Shown: positions 57,360-64,000 of the stretch, piece after piece | Layout: every line of letters begins with the position of its first letter | Position numbering within the stretch: position 1 is the first letter of the stretch | Source of the DNA: JACQHM01 sp964535215 | GTDB taxonomy: Bacteria > Methylomirabilota > Methylomirabilia > Methylomirabilales > JACQHM01 | Direction of reading: 5' to 3' | DNA: 64,000 nucleotides | Assembly (NCBI GenBank): GCA_964535215.1 | Contig: CAZHST010000002.1 | Coordinates: 89,018-153,017 of the forward strand | Made by a program: the position numbers and the translations under genes | Notes under the pieces: generated by a model | Told to the model about the DNA's origin: nothing | The model's database searches: none | What the model saw: the letters and a program-made list of their open reading frames with translations, nothing else

Positions 57360-58111
57360 CATGGCGCCTGTTCCGGGTCTGGCAGCGGAATCGCGATTCC
57401 CACCGCAAGTACTTTTGGGCGAGTCTCATCGGCAACCTGGGAGAGCCCCTCCTCTACCTGATCGCCTTTGGCTACGGCTTGGGGAGTTATGTGGGACGGG
57501 TCCGAGGTCAAAGCTATCTGGAGTACATCGCCCCGGGCCTTTTGGTCTCAACGGCCATGTTCGCGGCGAGTTTCGAGTGCACCTATGGCTCCTTCGCCCG
57601 GATGGTTCACCAGAAGACCTACGAGGCAATCCTTGCCACCCCCCTCTCGCTGGAGGAGATCGTCTTTGGCGACATCGCCTGGGGGGCGACGAAGGCCCTC
57701 TTGAACAGCCTCAGCATGCTTCTCCTCCTAGGCCTCCTAGGCCTCCTTTCTCACCCCTCGGCCCTCCTTCTCCCTCCCGCCCTGGCCCTCATCGGCCTCC
57801 TCTTCTCAGCCTTGGCCATCTTAGCCACGGCCCTTGCGAAGAACTACGAGTTCTTCAACTACTACTTCACCCTCCTCATCTCCCCCATGTTCTTCTTCTC
57901 GGGGATCTTCTTCCCCTTGGACGCTTTCCCTTCCTGGGTGCAAACGGTCTCCCTTTTCCTCCCCATGACTTATGCCGTGGAGCTGGCCAGGGCCCTGGTC
58001 GCTGGCACCCTCAGTCCTCACCTCCTCGTGCACCTCCCCATCCTCCTCATCCCTACCCTCTCCGCCGGCCTCCTGGCGACCCGGCTGATCAGGAGGCGCC
58101 TCATCCCCTAA
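57356..58111 (+). CDS. ABC-2 type permease (NodJ family)
   Basis: A 251-aa membrane protein with six helices. The opening RVWQRNRDSHRKYFWASLIGN, the GLGSYVGRVRGQSYLEYIAPGLL loop, SFECTYGSFARMVHQKTYEAIL and the FFSGIFFPLDAFPSWVQ block are hallmarks of NodJ-like permeases. NodJ exports lipo-chitin oligosaccharides in rhizobia, but non-symbiotic homologues like this one have unknown cargo. It ends in a 4-bp convergent overlap with the MscS-like gene. Confidence 0.9.
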   Translation: MTWRLFRVWQRNRDSHRKYFWASLIGNLGEPLLYLIAFGYGLGSYVGRVRGQSYLEYIAPGLLVSTAMFAASFECTYGSFARMVHQKTYEAILATPLSLEEIVFGDIAWGATKALLNSLSMLLLLGLLGLLSHPSALLLPPALALIGLLFSALAILATALAKNYEFFNYYFTLLISPMFFFSGIFFPLDAFPSWVQTVSLFLPMTYAVELARALVAGTLSPHLLVHLPILLIPTLSAGLLATRLIRRRLIP

Positions 58112-58938
58112 CCTTCCCCTTCCTTGGTGAAGATTGATCTCCCCATCAACTGAGCGTACGGGAAGAACCCGGTCCGACCATCCAGCTCGACCTCCAGGAC
58201 CGTCCAGTGGAAGGCGACGACCTTCCCCTTAAGGCCGTTGACCTCAATCTCCTGCCCTGCCTTCAGATGGTGGCGAAGGAGCCTACCGGTCAGAAGGCCC
58301 TCCAGGATCTGCCGGGCGGCGAAGCCTAGGACAACGATCCCGGCAACGGGGATGGCGACGATCAAGACCATGAGGCTTTGCCAAAGGACATCCCCCGGGA
58401 TGCCGATCTCCACCAAGGCCATCATGGCCGCCAGGAAGAGGACGCCGCCGAAGGCAACCTTCCCCGTGGGGATGGCGAGGGAGGGGTTCACCAACTGCAT
58501 CGAGGTTTGGACAACCTTCTCCAGGAAGCGCCCGATGGCAAAACCGAAGATCAGCAGGACGGCGGCGAGGATCAACCTCAGCACGAAGAAGAGGACCTCG
58601 TTCAGGTACTCGGCCGCCGTCAGGAAGCCAAGCTCCCAGACGCCGCGCTGAACGATGATCAGGAGGGTGAGCCAATAGACCCCGTCCCCGACGAGATCCG
58701 ATACCTTTCGCGTGATCCCTCCCCCTTCGAGGATGCGTTGAAGCCCGATCTTCTCCGCCAGGAGATCAAGGCCCAGAAGGTGAAGGAGCAGGGTCGAAAG
58801 CCTCCTCAAGATGAGGGCCAGGAGCCATCCGAGACCGATGATCAGCACCGCCCGGCCCACCAGCGGAAGGAAGTCGACGGCCGTCCGCCACAGCTCCTCC
58901 AACGGGGAGATCAGCGTTGTCTCCAGGAAGTCCTGCAT
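58108..58938 (-). CDS. Small-conductance mechanosensitive channel-like protein (MscS family, TM-helix repeat)
   Basis: A 276-aa membrane protein. Several helices with conserved-TM-helix-type repeats (ILAAVLLIFGFAIGRFLEKVV and VLGFAARQILEGLL) are followed by a short MscS-like beta domain, IEVNGLKGKVVAFHWTVLEV then FFPYAQLMG. Such proteins may gate under membrane tension, but the shortened C-terminal domain means channel activity is an inference. ATG at 58938 has GGAGGG 7 nt upstream; the open frame beyond it is non-homologous. It follows the small cysteine protein by 35 bp. Confidence 0.85.
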   Translation of the reverse strand: MQDFLETTLISPLEELWRTAVDFLPLVGRAVLIIGLGWLLALILRRLSTLLLHLLGLDLLAEKIGLQRILEGGGITRKVSDLVGDGVYWLTLLIIVQRGVWELGFLTAAEYLNEVLFFVLRLILAAVLLIFGFAIGRFLEKVVQTSMQLVNPSLAIPTGKVAFGGVLFLAAMMALVEIGIPGDVLWQSLMVLIVAIPVAGIVVLGFAARQILEGLLTGRLLRHHLKAGQEIEVNGLKGKVVAFHWTVLEVELDGRTGFFPYAQLMGRSIFTKEGEG

Positions 58939-58973
58939 AAAGGGACCCTCCAACCCGTGGGAAGTCAGTGCCC

Positions 58974-59228
58974 TTACTCCACCTTGATCCGTTGCATCCT
59001 TCGCCCCCCTCCCCTCTCCTTGGGCATGGCTTCCAGGAGCCCATCTACCAGGCCTCGGAGGGCCAGGAGGGTTTCCCGCTCGGCCTCCAGGAGGTGCCTC
59101 CAGAACTCCTCCGGCAAGAACCCCTTCAACCCCTTCACCCCCCTTGCGAGGGCCGATCGGGCGTTCATGACCATGGCGAAGGGACAGGTGTCCTCGTAAG
59201 GACACCGGGTTCGCTCATCCCTGGACAT
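58974..59228 (-). CDS. Small cysteine-containing protein of unknown function, overlapping arsA
   Basis: An 84-aa protein that I do not recognise. ATG at 59228 has GGAGGAAG about 4-5 nt upstream and overlaps the arsA stop by 14 bp, a typical translational-coupling arrangement. The N-terminus has CPYEDTCPF (C9 and C15), reminiscent of a metal- or redox-binding pair. The rest is mainly helical (GFLPEEFWRHLLEAERETLL) with a basic C-terminus. It could assist the ArsA/Get3-like ATPase or be a small regulator. Confidence 0.65.
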   Translation of the reverse strand: MSRDERTRCPYEDTCPFAMVMNARSALARGVKGLKGFLPEEFWRHLLEAERETLLALRGLVDGLLEAMPKERGGGRRMQRIKVE

Positions 59229-60414
59229 CGTTCTTCCTCCCCTGCTCTCTTCCCTCTGTGAACCTGACCACCAGCACCCCATCCTCCAATGTGGCCCGCT
59301 CGACCTCCAAGAGGGCCAGGGCCCGCGGCAGGATGAGGTCCCGGCGGAAGTTCCCGATGGTGATGACGAGTTCATCCCCCCGTTTGACAAGCTCGATCTC
59401 CTCCCTCCTGGCAAAGGGGAGCTTCAAGCTCAAGGTGTACTGCTTCCCCCGCTTCCTGACGGTCTGCACCTGGCCGGAGAAGTAGACCTTGGTCGGGTCC
59501 TTCTCCCCGAAGAGGGCCTCGCCCATCTTCCGGAGCATTGGCAACCCCACCACCTCCCGGTCAAAGAGGGGGACCTCCCAGATCGGGAGGGGGGCGAAGG
59601 CCCGCTGGATCGCCTCCCGGTACCGCCGCTGGACCGAGCTCCACTCGGCGAGATAGCCCCGCTGCAGCTCGGCAGGGAAGATCCGGTTAGAGACGATGGC
59701 ATCGGTCATATAGCCGTAGAGGTTCAAGTAGGTCAGGGCCCGCTGGGCCTCCTTGATGACGATCTTCTCGGGGTTCAAGACCAGGCGGATCGTGGACATG
59801 GTGGGGTTGGTCAGCATCGTCTTCACCTCATCCACCTGGTGGAAGAGGGTCTCAATGGCGGAGTAGACATTGTCCTTGGGGAGGGGGATAGGGATCAAGG
59901 GCTGAACCACCGGCCCGACGGTCGTCATGATCCGCCGCTCCCAGGGGAAAAGCTTATCCATATACCAGCGGGCGACATCGGGAAAGCTCAACAAGCGCAT
60001 CGTCTCTCCTGTCGGGGCACAGTCCACCACCAGGCACTCGAACCGCCCGTCAATCCCCTGCCGTCGGATCTGGAGGAGGCTGCAGAGCTCCTCGATCCCT
60101 GGAAAGACCGCCATCTCTTCAGCGATGACCTCATCCACCCCCCTTGTCGAGAAGAGGGCAACCAGGTAGCTTTGGACCTCCCCCCAGTGGGCCCGCATCT
60201 CCTCCAGGACGTTGATCTCCTGACCGAAGAGGTTCTCCGTTATAGGGACAGGCTCCGGTCCGAGATCTCGATCGAAGGCGTCGGCCAACGAGTGGGCCGG
60301 GTCGGTGCTGATGACCAGGGTCCTGTAGCCTAAGTCGGCGGCCCTGACGGCCGTCGCGGCTGAGACCGTGGTCTTGCCGACACCCCCTTTTCCGGTGTAC
60401 AAGATAATCCGCAT
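59215..60414 (-). CDS. ArsA/Get3-family ATPase
   Basis: A 399-aa P-loop ATPase. The deviant Walker A GKGGVGKTT is at residues 9-17, followed by STDPAHSLADAFD (switch I), DCAPTGETMRLLSFPD (switch II) and RLVLNPEKIVIKEA. A C-terminal ~85-residue domain (VQTVRKRGKQYTLSLKLPFAR onward) resembles the HSP20-like domain appended to bacterial ArsA homologues. No arsenite pump gene is present, so a role in membrane-protein or other metal/anion handling is as likely as arsenite resistance. It lies 96 bp downstream of glnE and overlaps the small cysteine protein gene. Confidence 0.88.
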   Translation of the reverse strand: MRIILYTGKGGVGKTTVSAATAVRAADLGYRTLVISTDPAHSLADAFDRDLGPEPVPITENLFGQEINVLEEMRAHWGEVQSYLVALFSTRGVDEVIAEEMAVFPGIEELCSLLQIRRQGIDGRFECLVVDCAPTGETMRLLSFPDVARWYMDKLFPWERRIMTTVGPVVQPLIPIPLPKDNVYSAIETLFHQVDEVKTMLTNPTMSTIRLVLNPEKIVIKEAQRALTYLNLYGYMTDAIVSNRIFPAELQRGYLAEWSSVQRRYREAIQRAFAPLPIWEVPLFDREVVGLPMLRKMGEALFGEKDPTKVYFSGQVQTVRKRGKQYTLSLKLPFARREEIELVKRGDELVITIGNFRRDLILPRALALLEVERATLEDGVLVVRFTEGREQGRKNDVQG

Positions 60415-60510
60415 GGCGCTCCAACTCTGGAAGGCATCCAGTAATCAGCTCTCAACCCGTTGGATATCAGGGATCGGACGTCGGAGATGCCCGAACAACC
60501 AACGGGCCCT

Positions 60511-60533
60511 CTACCCTCTAACACCCAACACCT
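60511..60533. repeat. CTCTAACAYCCAAYACC repeat at the glnE 3' end
   Basis: The plus strand reads CCTCTAACACCCAACACCT and encodes the last residues and stop of glnE. It matches the element at the lpxB 3' end (32071-32095). A longer inverted repeat, CCCGTTGG (60456-60463) with CCAACGGG (60499-60506), lies just beyond. Confidence 0.5.
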
Positions 60534-63500
60534 GCTCATAAAGCCTGTGGACCCGCTGGGTGTGGAACTCGAAATCCGCCAGGAATGGCTCTTCGGGCAC
60601 TCCCCCTTGGTAGCCGAGCCGCTTGGCCAGTTTCCTAAGCTTCCCCTGGGAAGTGGGAAGGGACCCAATGTTCAGACCGGTAGACAGGCGCAAGCGCTCC
60701 TCCACCCTGCGGAGGAAAAGGTAAGAGGTCCGAAGGGAGGTCTTGTCCTCTTCGGAGACCAGGCCCGCCTCGGCCAGGGCGTCGAGGGCCTCCAGGGTGT
60801 TCGGGCAAAAGAGCTTTGGAAGGGCCTTTCCGTGGAGGAGCTGGAGGCACTGGACCAGGAACTCCACCTCCACAATCCCACCTTTCCCCAGCTTCACATG
60901 ACGCTCCCCCTCCCTGACCCGCTCTGACGCGATCCTCCACCTCATGGCATCCACCTGGGCTCGAAGATCCCCCTCCCCCCCAAAGACGAAACGACGGGTA
61001 AGGGCTAGGAACCGCCGACCAAGCTCCGGATCACCGGCTACCGGCCGGGCCTTGAGGTACGCCTGTCGCTCCCACAGATCCGCCGAGGTGAAATGGGCCT
61101 CGTAGGCCCTTAGGGGCTGGGCCAGCTCTCCCTTCTGCCCGCCGGGCCGAAGCCGGGTATCAACCTTGTAGCAAGACCCCTCGGCCGTCAGGGTTGTAAG
61201 GATCTTCGTCACCCGATCCGAGAGCTTGGCAAAATACTCCCTGGCACTCAAGCTGGACGGGGCAACCTCTGCCTCATCGTAAATGAAGAGGATGTCCAGG
61301 TCCGAGCCGTAACCCAGTTCACGACCACCCAATTTGCCCATGCCGATGATGGCAAAGGCTCCGGGGGGAGGCCCGAAGCTTGAGAGAAGATCCCGGGAGG
61401 CCATCTCCAAGGCGACCTGGAGGCAGGCCTCGGCCAAGTCCGTTAAGCTCCGATGAAGGGCTGGTAGCTCCATACCGTCCAGGAGGTCATGGAGGCCTAG
61501 GCGAAGCTCCTCCACCTTCTTCACCCGTCGAAGGGCCTCGAGCCTCCCGCTGGGGCCTGCTGCCTTCTCGACGGCTTCCCAAAGCTCCGCCAGGAGCTCT
61601 TCCTTCCCCTTCACCCTCCTCAAGGCCTCGATGTCCACCAGGAGGTCGAGGAGGTCAGGATGGAGGATCAGGACCTCGGAGAGCGGCTCGCTTAACCCAA
61701 AGAGGCGGACGAGGAGGGAGAGGAGTCCAGGGCTTTCAGCGAGGAACGAGAGAAATCCTGAGCGGACCCCGATATTTGCCACGAACCGTTCGATGTGGAT
61801 CAGGGCCAGATCGGGATCGGGGGCCTCTTTCAAGGCCTGGAGGAGCTTAGGGATGAGCCGCGAAAAGGCCCTCCGGCTTTCCCGGGCGTGGTGGGTCCAG
61901 GAGGGTCCCTCGCTGATGGCCACAAGGGTTCGAAAGGCCCGCTCTGGATCCTCCACCCCCACCTCCCGGAGATGGGTCTTCAGGGACTCCGGGGGAAGAT
62001 CGGTCTCGATGAAGAAAGTCAACCCCTCCCCTTCTACAGAAGGCTTCTGGAGAAGCTGCTCGTAGATCCGATGGACCGCCTCTGTCTTCGCCCGATACTC
62101 CGCGAGGAAGGCCTCCGCTGGATTCTCGCCCCGGTACCCGAGCCGCCTGGCCAGGTGGGTCAAGGCCTCCTCACCCTCGGGCAGGGTATGGGTCTTAAGC
62201 TGATGCAGGATCTGGAGGCGGTGCTCCACCGTCCTTAAGAACGTGTAGGCCTTGACCAGGGTGGCGTAATCATCGTCGTGCAGATGTCCTCGCTCCCGAA
62301 GGCGGTGCAGGGCCTTTAAGGTGTTTGGTTCCCTGAGCCAGGGGTCCCGCCCTCCGTAGAGGAGCTGGAACGCCTGGACGATGAACTCGATCTCCCGGAT
62401 GCCTCCGTAACCCAGCTTCACATGGCGGTGCGTTTTCCCCCCCCAAGCCAGGCTGACGTTGAGCTTCTCCTTCAACGCCCTGATCTCATCGATGGCTGAG
62501 AAATCCAACGCGTCGCGATAGACGAACGGGGTGACCATCTCCAGGAAAGCCCGCCCTACATGAGGATCGCCGGCCACAGGCCTTGCCTTGATCAGGGCCA
62601 GACGCTCCCATGCCCTCCCCCAGGATTCGTAATACCGCTCGTACCCCTGGAGCGAGGACACAAGCTCACCCGCCCTCCCCTGGGGACGGAGGCGGAGATC
62701 CACCCGGAAGACGTGCCCCTCTGCCGTCACCTCCCCGATGGCTTTGATCAAAAGCTCGGCCAGCCTGGTGAAGAACTGGTGGTTCGAGACCCTCCCGGTG
62801 GTTCCCCCTAAAGGCCCCTTTACCCCCGAGGTCTCCCCTTCGGCTTCATACACAAACAAAAGATCAATGTCAGAGCTGAAGTTCAATTCCTGCCCCCCCA
62901 GCTTCCCCATCCCGATGACGGCGAAGCCACACACCTTCTCCTTCCCATGGCCATCTTCACACCGGGGGAGCCCGTGACGGTTCCTCAGCTCCTGGAAGGC
63001 GATCTCGTAGGCCTTTTGCAGGCAGACCTCGGCCAGGTTTGAAAGCTCCAACGTCACAGCGGCCAGATCCAGGTTGCCGACCAGATCCTGAAGGGCGATC
63101 CGGAGGATCTCCCGGAGCTTGAACCGCCGAAGGGCGCTGAACCTCCGAGGGAGGGTCTCCAGGCGATTGATCATGGCCGACAGGTCTGCGAAGAGTTCCT
63201 CCTTTGACCTTCCCCTTCGGAGAACCCCCGGTTCCAGGAGCCAGTAGAGGTCCTGGGGGTACCGGACCAGGATGTCGGACAGGAACTGGGAGCTGCCGAA
63301 GATGGTCAGGACCAGATCGAGGATCTTCCGGTGTCGGGCGAGAAGGGTGTAGAAGAACCCCCGGTCAACGACCGCCTCGGTGTACTGCTCCAAGTTGTTC
63401 AGGGCCATGTCGGGATCCGGGGCATTAGGCAGGGCCTCAAGGAGGTGGGGAAGAAATTCGTCGAAGTCCTCCCGACGGAGCCCTCTGTGGGCCAGACGCG

Positions 63501-63585
63501 TAAGGTTCGCCTCGGCCCTCTTGATATCCTTGAGACCAGCCTTGGAGAGGAGGGTCAAACGGTCCTCCCGCATCATCCAAGCCAC
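60511..63585 (-). CDS. glnE: Bifunctional glutamine synthetase adenylyltransferase/deadenylyltransferase (GlnE)
   Basis: A 1024-aa two-domain nucleotidyltransferase. Each half has the GMGKLGGxEL...D-x-D site: GMGKLGGQELNFSSDIDLLFVYEA in the N-terminal half (removes AMP) and GMGKLGGRELGYGSDLDILF in the C-terminal half (adds AMP). KLGYGGIREIEFIVQAFQLLYGG and KLGKGGIVEVEFLVQCLQLLHG follow each. It controls glutamine synthetase activity through PII signalling; the glnA 3' end is immediately upstream. The start may be GTG at 63585 or ATG at 63576, the latter with AGGGGGG 8 nt before it. The C-terminal VLGVRG and stop come from a dispersed repeat. Confidence 0.95.
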   Translation of the reverse strand: MAWMMREDRLTLLSKAGLKDIKRAEANLTRLAHRGLRREDFDEFLPHLLEALPNAPDPDMALNNLEQYTEAVVDRGFFYTLLARHRKILDLVLTIFGSSQFLSDILVRYPQDLYWLLEPGVLRRGRSKEELFADLSAMINRLETLPRRFSALRRFKLREILRIALQDLVGNLDLAAVTLELSNLAEVCLQKAYEIAFQELRNRHGLPRCEDGHGKEKVCGFAVIGMGKLGGQELNFSSDIDLLFVYEAEGETSGVKGPLGGTTGRVSNHQFFTRLAELLIKAIGEVTAEGHVFRVDLRLRPQGRAGELVSSLQGYERYYESWGRAWERLALIKARPVAGDPHVGRAFLEMVTPFVYRDALDFSAIDEIRALKEKLNVSLAWGGKTHRHVKLGYGGIREIEFIVQAFQLLYGGRDPWLREPNTLKALHRLRERGHLHDDDYATLVKAYTFLRTVEHRLQILHQLKTHTLPEGEEALTHLARRLGYRGENPAEAFLAEYRAKTEAVHRIYEQLLQKPSVEGEGLTFFIETDLPPESLKTHLREVGVEDPERAFRTLVAISEGPSWTHHARESRRAFSRLIPKLLQALKEAPDPDLALIHIERFVANIGVRSGFLSFLAESPGLLSLLVRLFGLSEPLSEVLILHPDLLDLLVDIEALRRVKGKEELLAELWEAVEKAAGPSGRLEALRRVKKVEELRLGLHDLLDGMELPALHRSLTDLAEACLQVALEMASRDLLSSFGPPPGAFAIIGMGKLGGRELGYGSDLDILFIYDEAEVAPSSLSAREYFAKLSDRVTKILTTLTAEGSCYKVDTRLRPGGQKGELAQPLRAYEAHFTSADLWERQAYLKARPVAGDPELGRRFLALTRRFVFGGEGDLRAQVDAMRWRIASERVREGERHVKLGKGGIVEVEFLVQCLQLLHGKALPKLFCPNTLEALDALAEAGLVSEEDKTSLRTSYLFLRRVEERLRLSTGLNIGSLPTSQGKLRKLAKRLGYQGGVPEEPFLADFEFHTQRVHRLYEQVLGVRG

Positions 63586-63644
63586 CCCCCTACTGCAAGC
63601 CTACCTTTGAAGATCCAGGTGTTCCGTAAAGCCGTACCAGGGGT

Positions 63645-63650
63645 ATGATA
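63645..63650 (-). promoter_or_regulatory. Possible extended -10 element upstream of glnE
   Basis: On the minus strand TGGTATCAT has an extended -10 form (TATCAT at 63650-63645) about 60 bp before the glnE start. No good -35 is present. The rest of the 63586-63827 interval shows no gene. Confidence 0.25.
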
Positions 63651-63827
63651 CCACATGTCGGGATGGACCTGCCTCCAATTTCTCCGCAGACGGACGTGGA
63701 GAGCTCGGCTCGTCCCAGCCTAGGGACCCATGATCCGAAAAGCCACCCCTGGCCTGGGCGAGGTGGCGAGAGGATCGAGCCGGCCGGGCCGGGTCGTGGC
63801 CAAGCAGACCTGACAGGTGGGTTCAAC

Positions 63828-63862
63828 AAAAAAGGCCCCGCGGCGTAAAACGCCGTGGAGCC
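63828..63862 (-). terminator. Rho-independent terminator after glnA
   Basis: On the minus strand GGCTCCACGGCG (63862-63851) pairs with CGCCGCGGGGCC (63845-63834) around a TTTTA loop, a 12-bp stem with one mismatch and one G-T pair. Six T residues follow (63833-63828). It lies about 20 bp after the glnA stop. Confidence 0.88.
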
Positions 63863-63880
63863 TTTCCCTCCCCCAGAGGC

Positions 63881-64000
63881 TTAGATGTCGTAGTAGAGGT
63901 AAAACTCATAGGGGTGGGGGCGGAGACGGATGGCATCCACCTCCCTGGTCCGCTTGTACCGGATCCAGGTCTCCAGGACATCCTCCGTGAAAACATCCCC
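63881..64000 (-). CDS. glnA: Glutamine synthetase type I (GlnA), C-terminal fragment
   Basis: Only the last 39 codons are in the window. They read DVFTEDVLETWIRYKRTREV followed by DAIRLRPHPYEFYLYYDI, the highly conserved GS-I C-terminus, ending in TAA at 63883-63881. GS-I makes glutamine from glutamate and ammonia and is the target of GlnE, the next gene on this strand. The adenylylation tyrosine lies upstream of the window edge and cannot be checked. Confidence 0.93.
   Translation of the reverse strand, partial: GDVFTEDVLETWIRYKRTREVDAIRLRPHPYEFYLYYDI

Noticed and set aside
60456..60506. CCCGTTGG/CCAACGGG inverted repeat between glnE and arsA as a terminator
   Set aside because: The arms are 35 bp apart and no T-run follows on either strand.
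1..64000. tRNA, rRNA, CRISPR arrays, insertion sequences, integrases or phage genes
   Set aside because: None was found. Intergenic gaps are short and show no tRNA-like, spacer-repeat or transposase-like sequence.

Overview
The window is a GC-rich chromosomal segment from a Gram-negative (diderm) bacterium. It encodes nearly a whole late lipid A/Kdo pathway, BamA, Skp, Lol and Lnt, plus ordinary translation genes (rplM, rpsI, rpsB, tsf, frr, prfB, lysS). Almost every gene lies on the minus strand. No rRNA, tRNA, CRISPR array, insertion sequence or phage gene was seen. The gene order and the mix of features (LpxI instead of LpxH, short EF-Ts, NodI/NodJ-like ABC pair, argC-argJ next to ribosomal genes) fit an uncultured deep lineage near Methylomirabilota/NC10 or the old Deltaproteobacteria. 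That placement is an inference from context, not a phylogeny.

Region 1 (1-2500): the end of a flippase-like membrane protein, a PAP2 phosphatase and a convergent ArnT/PMT-type glycosyltransferase. The last has a near-consensus promoter overlapping a palindrome. Region 2 (2503-12794): a complete quinohemoprotein amine dehydrogenase (QHNDH) operon, read right to left as qhpD-qhpG-qhpF-qhpE-[outer-membrane beta-barrel]-qhpA-qhpC-qhpB. It makes the diheme subunit, the beta-propeller subunit and the small thioether-crosslinked gamma subunit carrying the CTQ cofactor. It also makes the radical SAM, flavin monooxygenase, protease and ABC exporter that mature the gamma subunit. The inserted beta-barrel gene is the unusual element.

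Region 3 (12916-21422): a LIV-type (branched-chain amino-acid family) ABC transporter interleaved with an acyl-CoA dehydrogenase and an acyl-CoA synthetase, suggesting uptake and CoA activation of a carboxylic acid. A decayed second copy of the binding-protein gene sits at its head. Region 4 (21594-25951): an IlvD/Edd sugar-acid dehydratase, a MEMO-family protein, a PD-(D/E)XK-like protein of unknown role and an NDP-sugar epimerase. Region 5 (26248-46386): envelope genes from a WaaF-GmhB fusion through lpxL, lpxK, kdtA, a DUF374 acyltransferase, lpxB, a Gfo/Idh oxidoreductase, lpxI, lpxA, fabZ, lpxD, skp and bamA, then clpC, lolD, lolC and lysS.

Region 6 (46528-56201): prfB with its programmed +1 frameshift, lnt, cdsA, frr, pyrH, tsf, rpsB, then argJ, argC, rpsI and rplM. 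Region 7 (56382-58111, plus strand): a NodI/NodJ-like ABC-2 exporter. Region 8 (58108-64000): an MscS-like channel, a small cysteine protein, an ArsA/Get3 ATPase, glnE and the 3' end of glnA. Short degenerate repeats recur at gene ends and inside several genes of regions 3, 5, 6 and 8, where they appear to have been absorbed into coding sequence.
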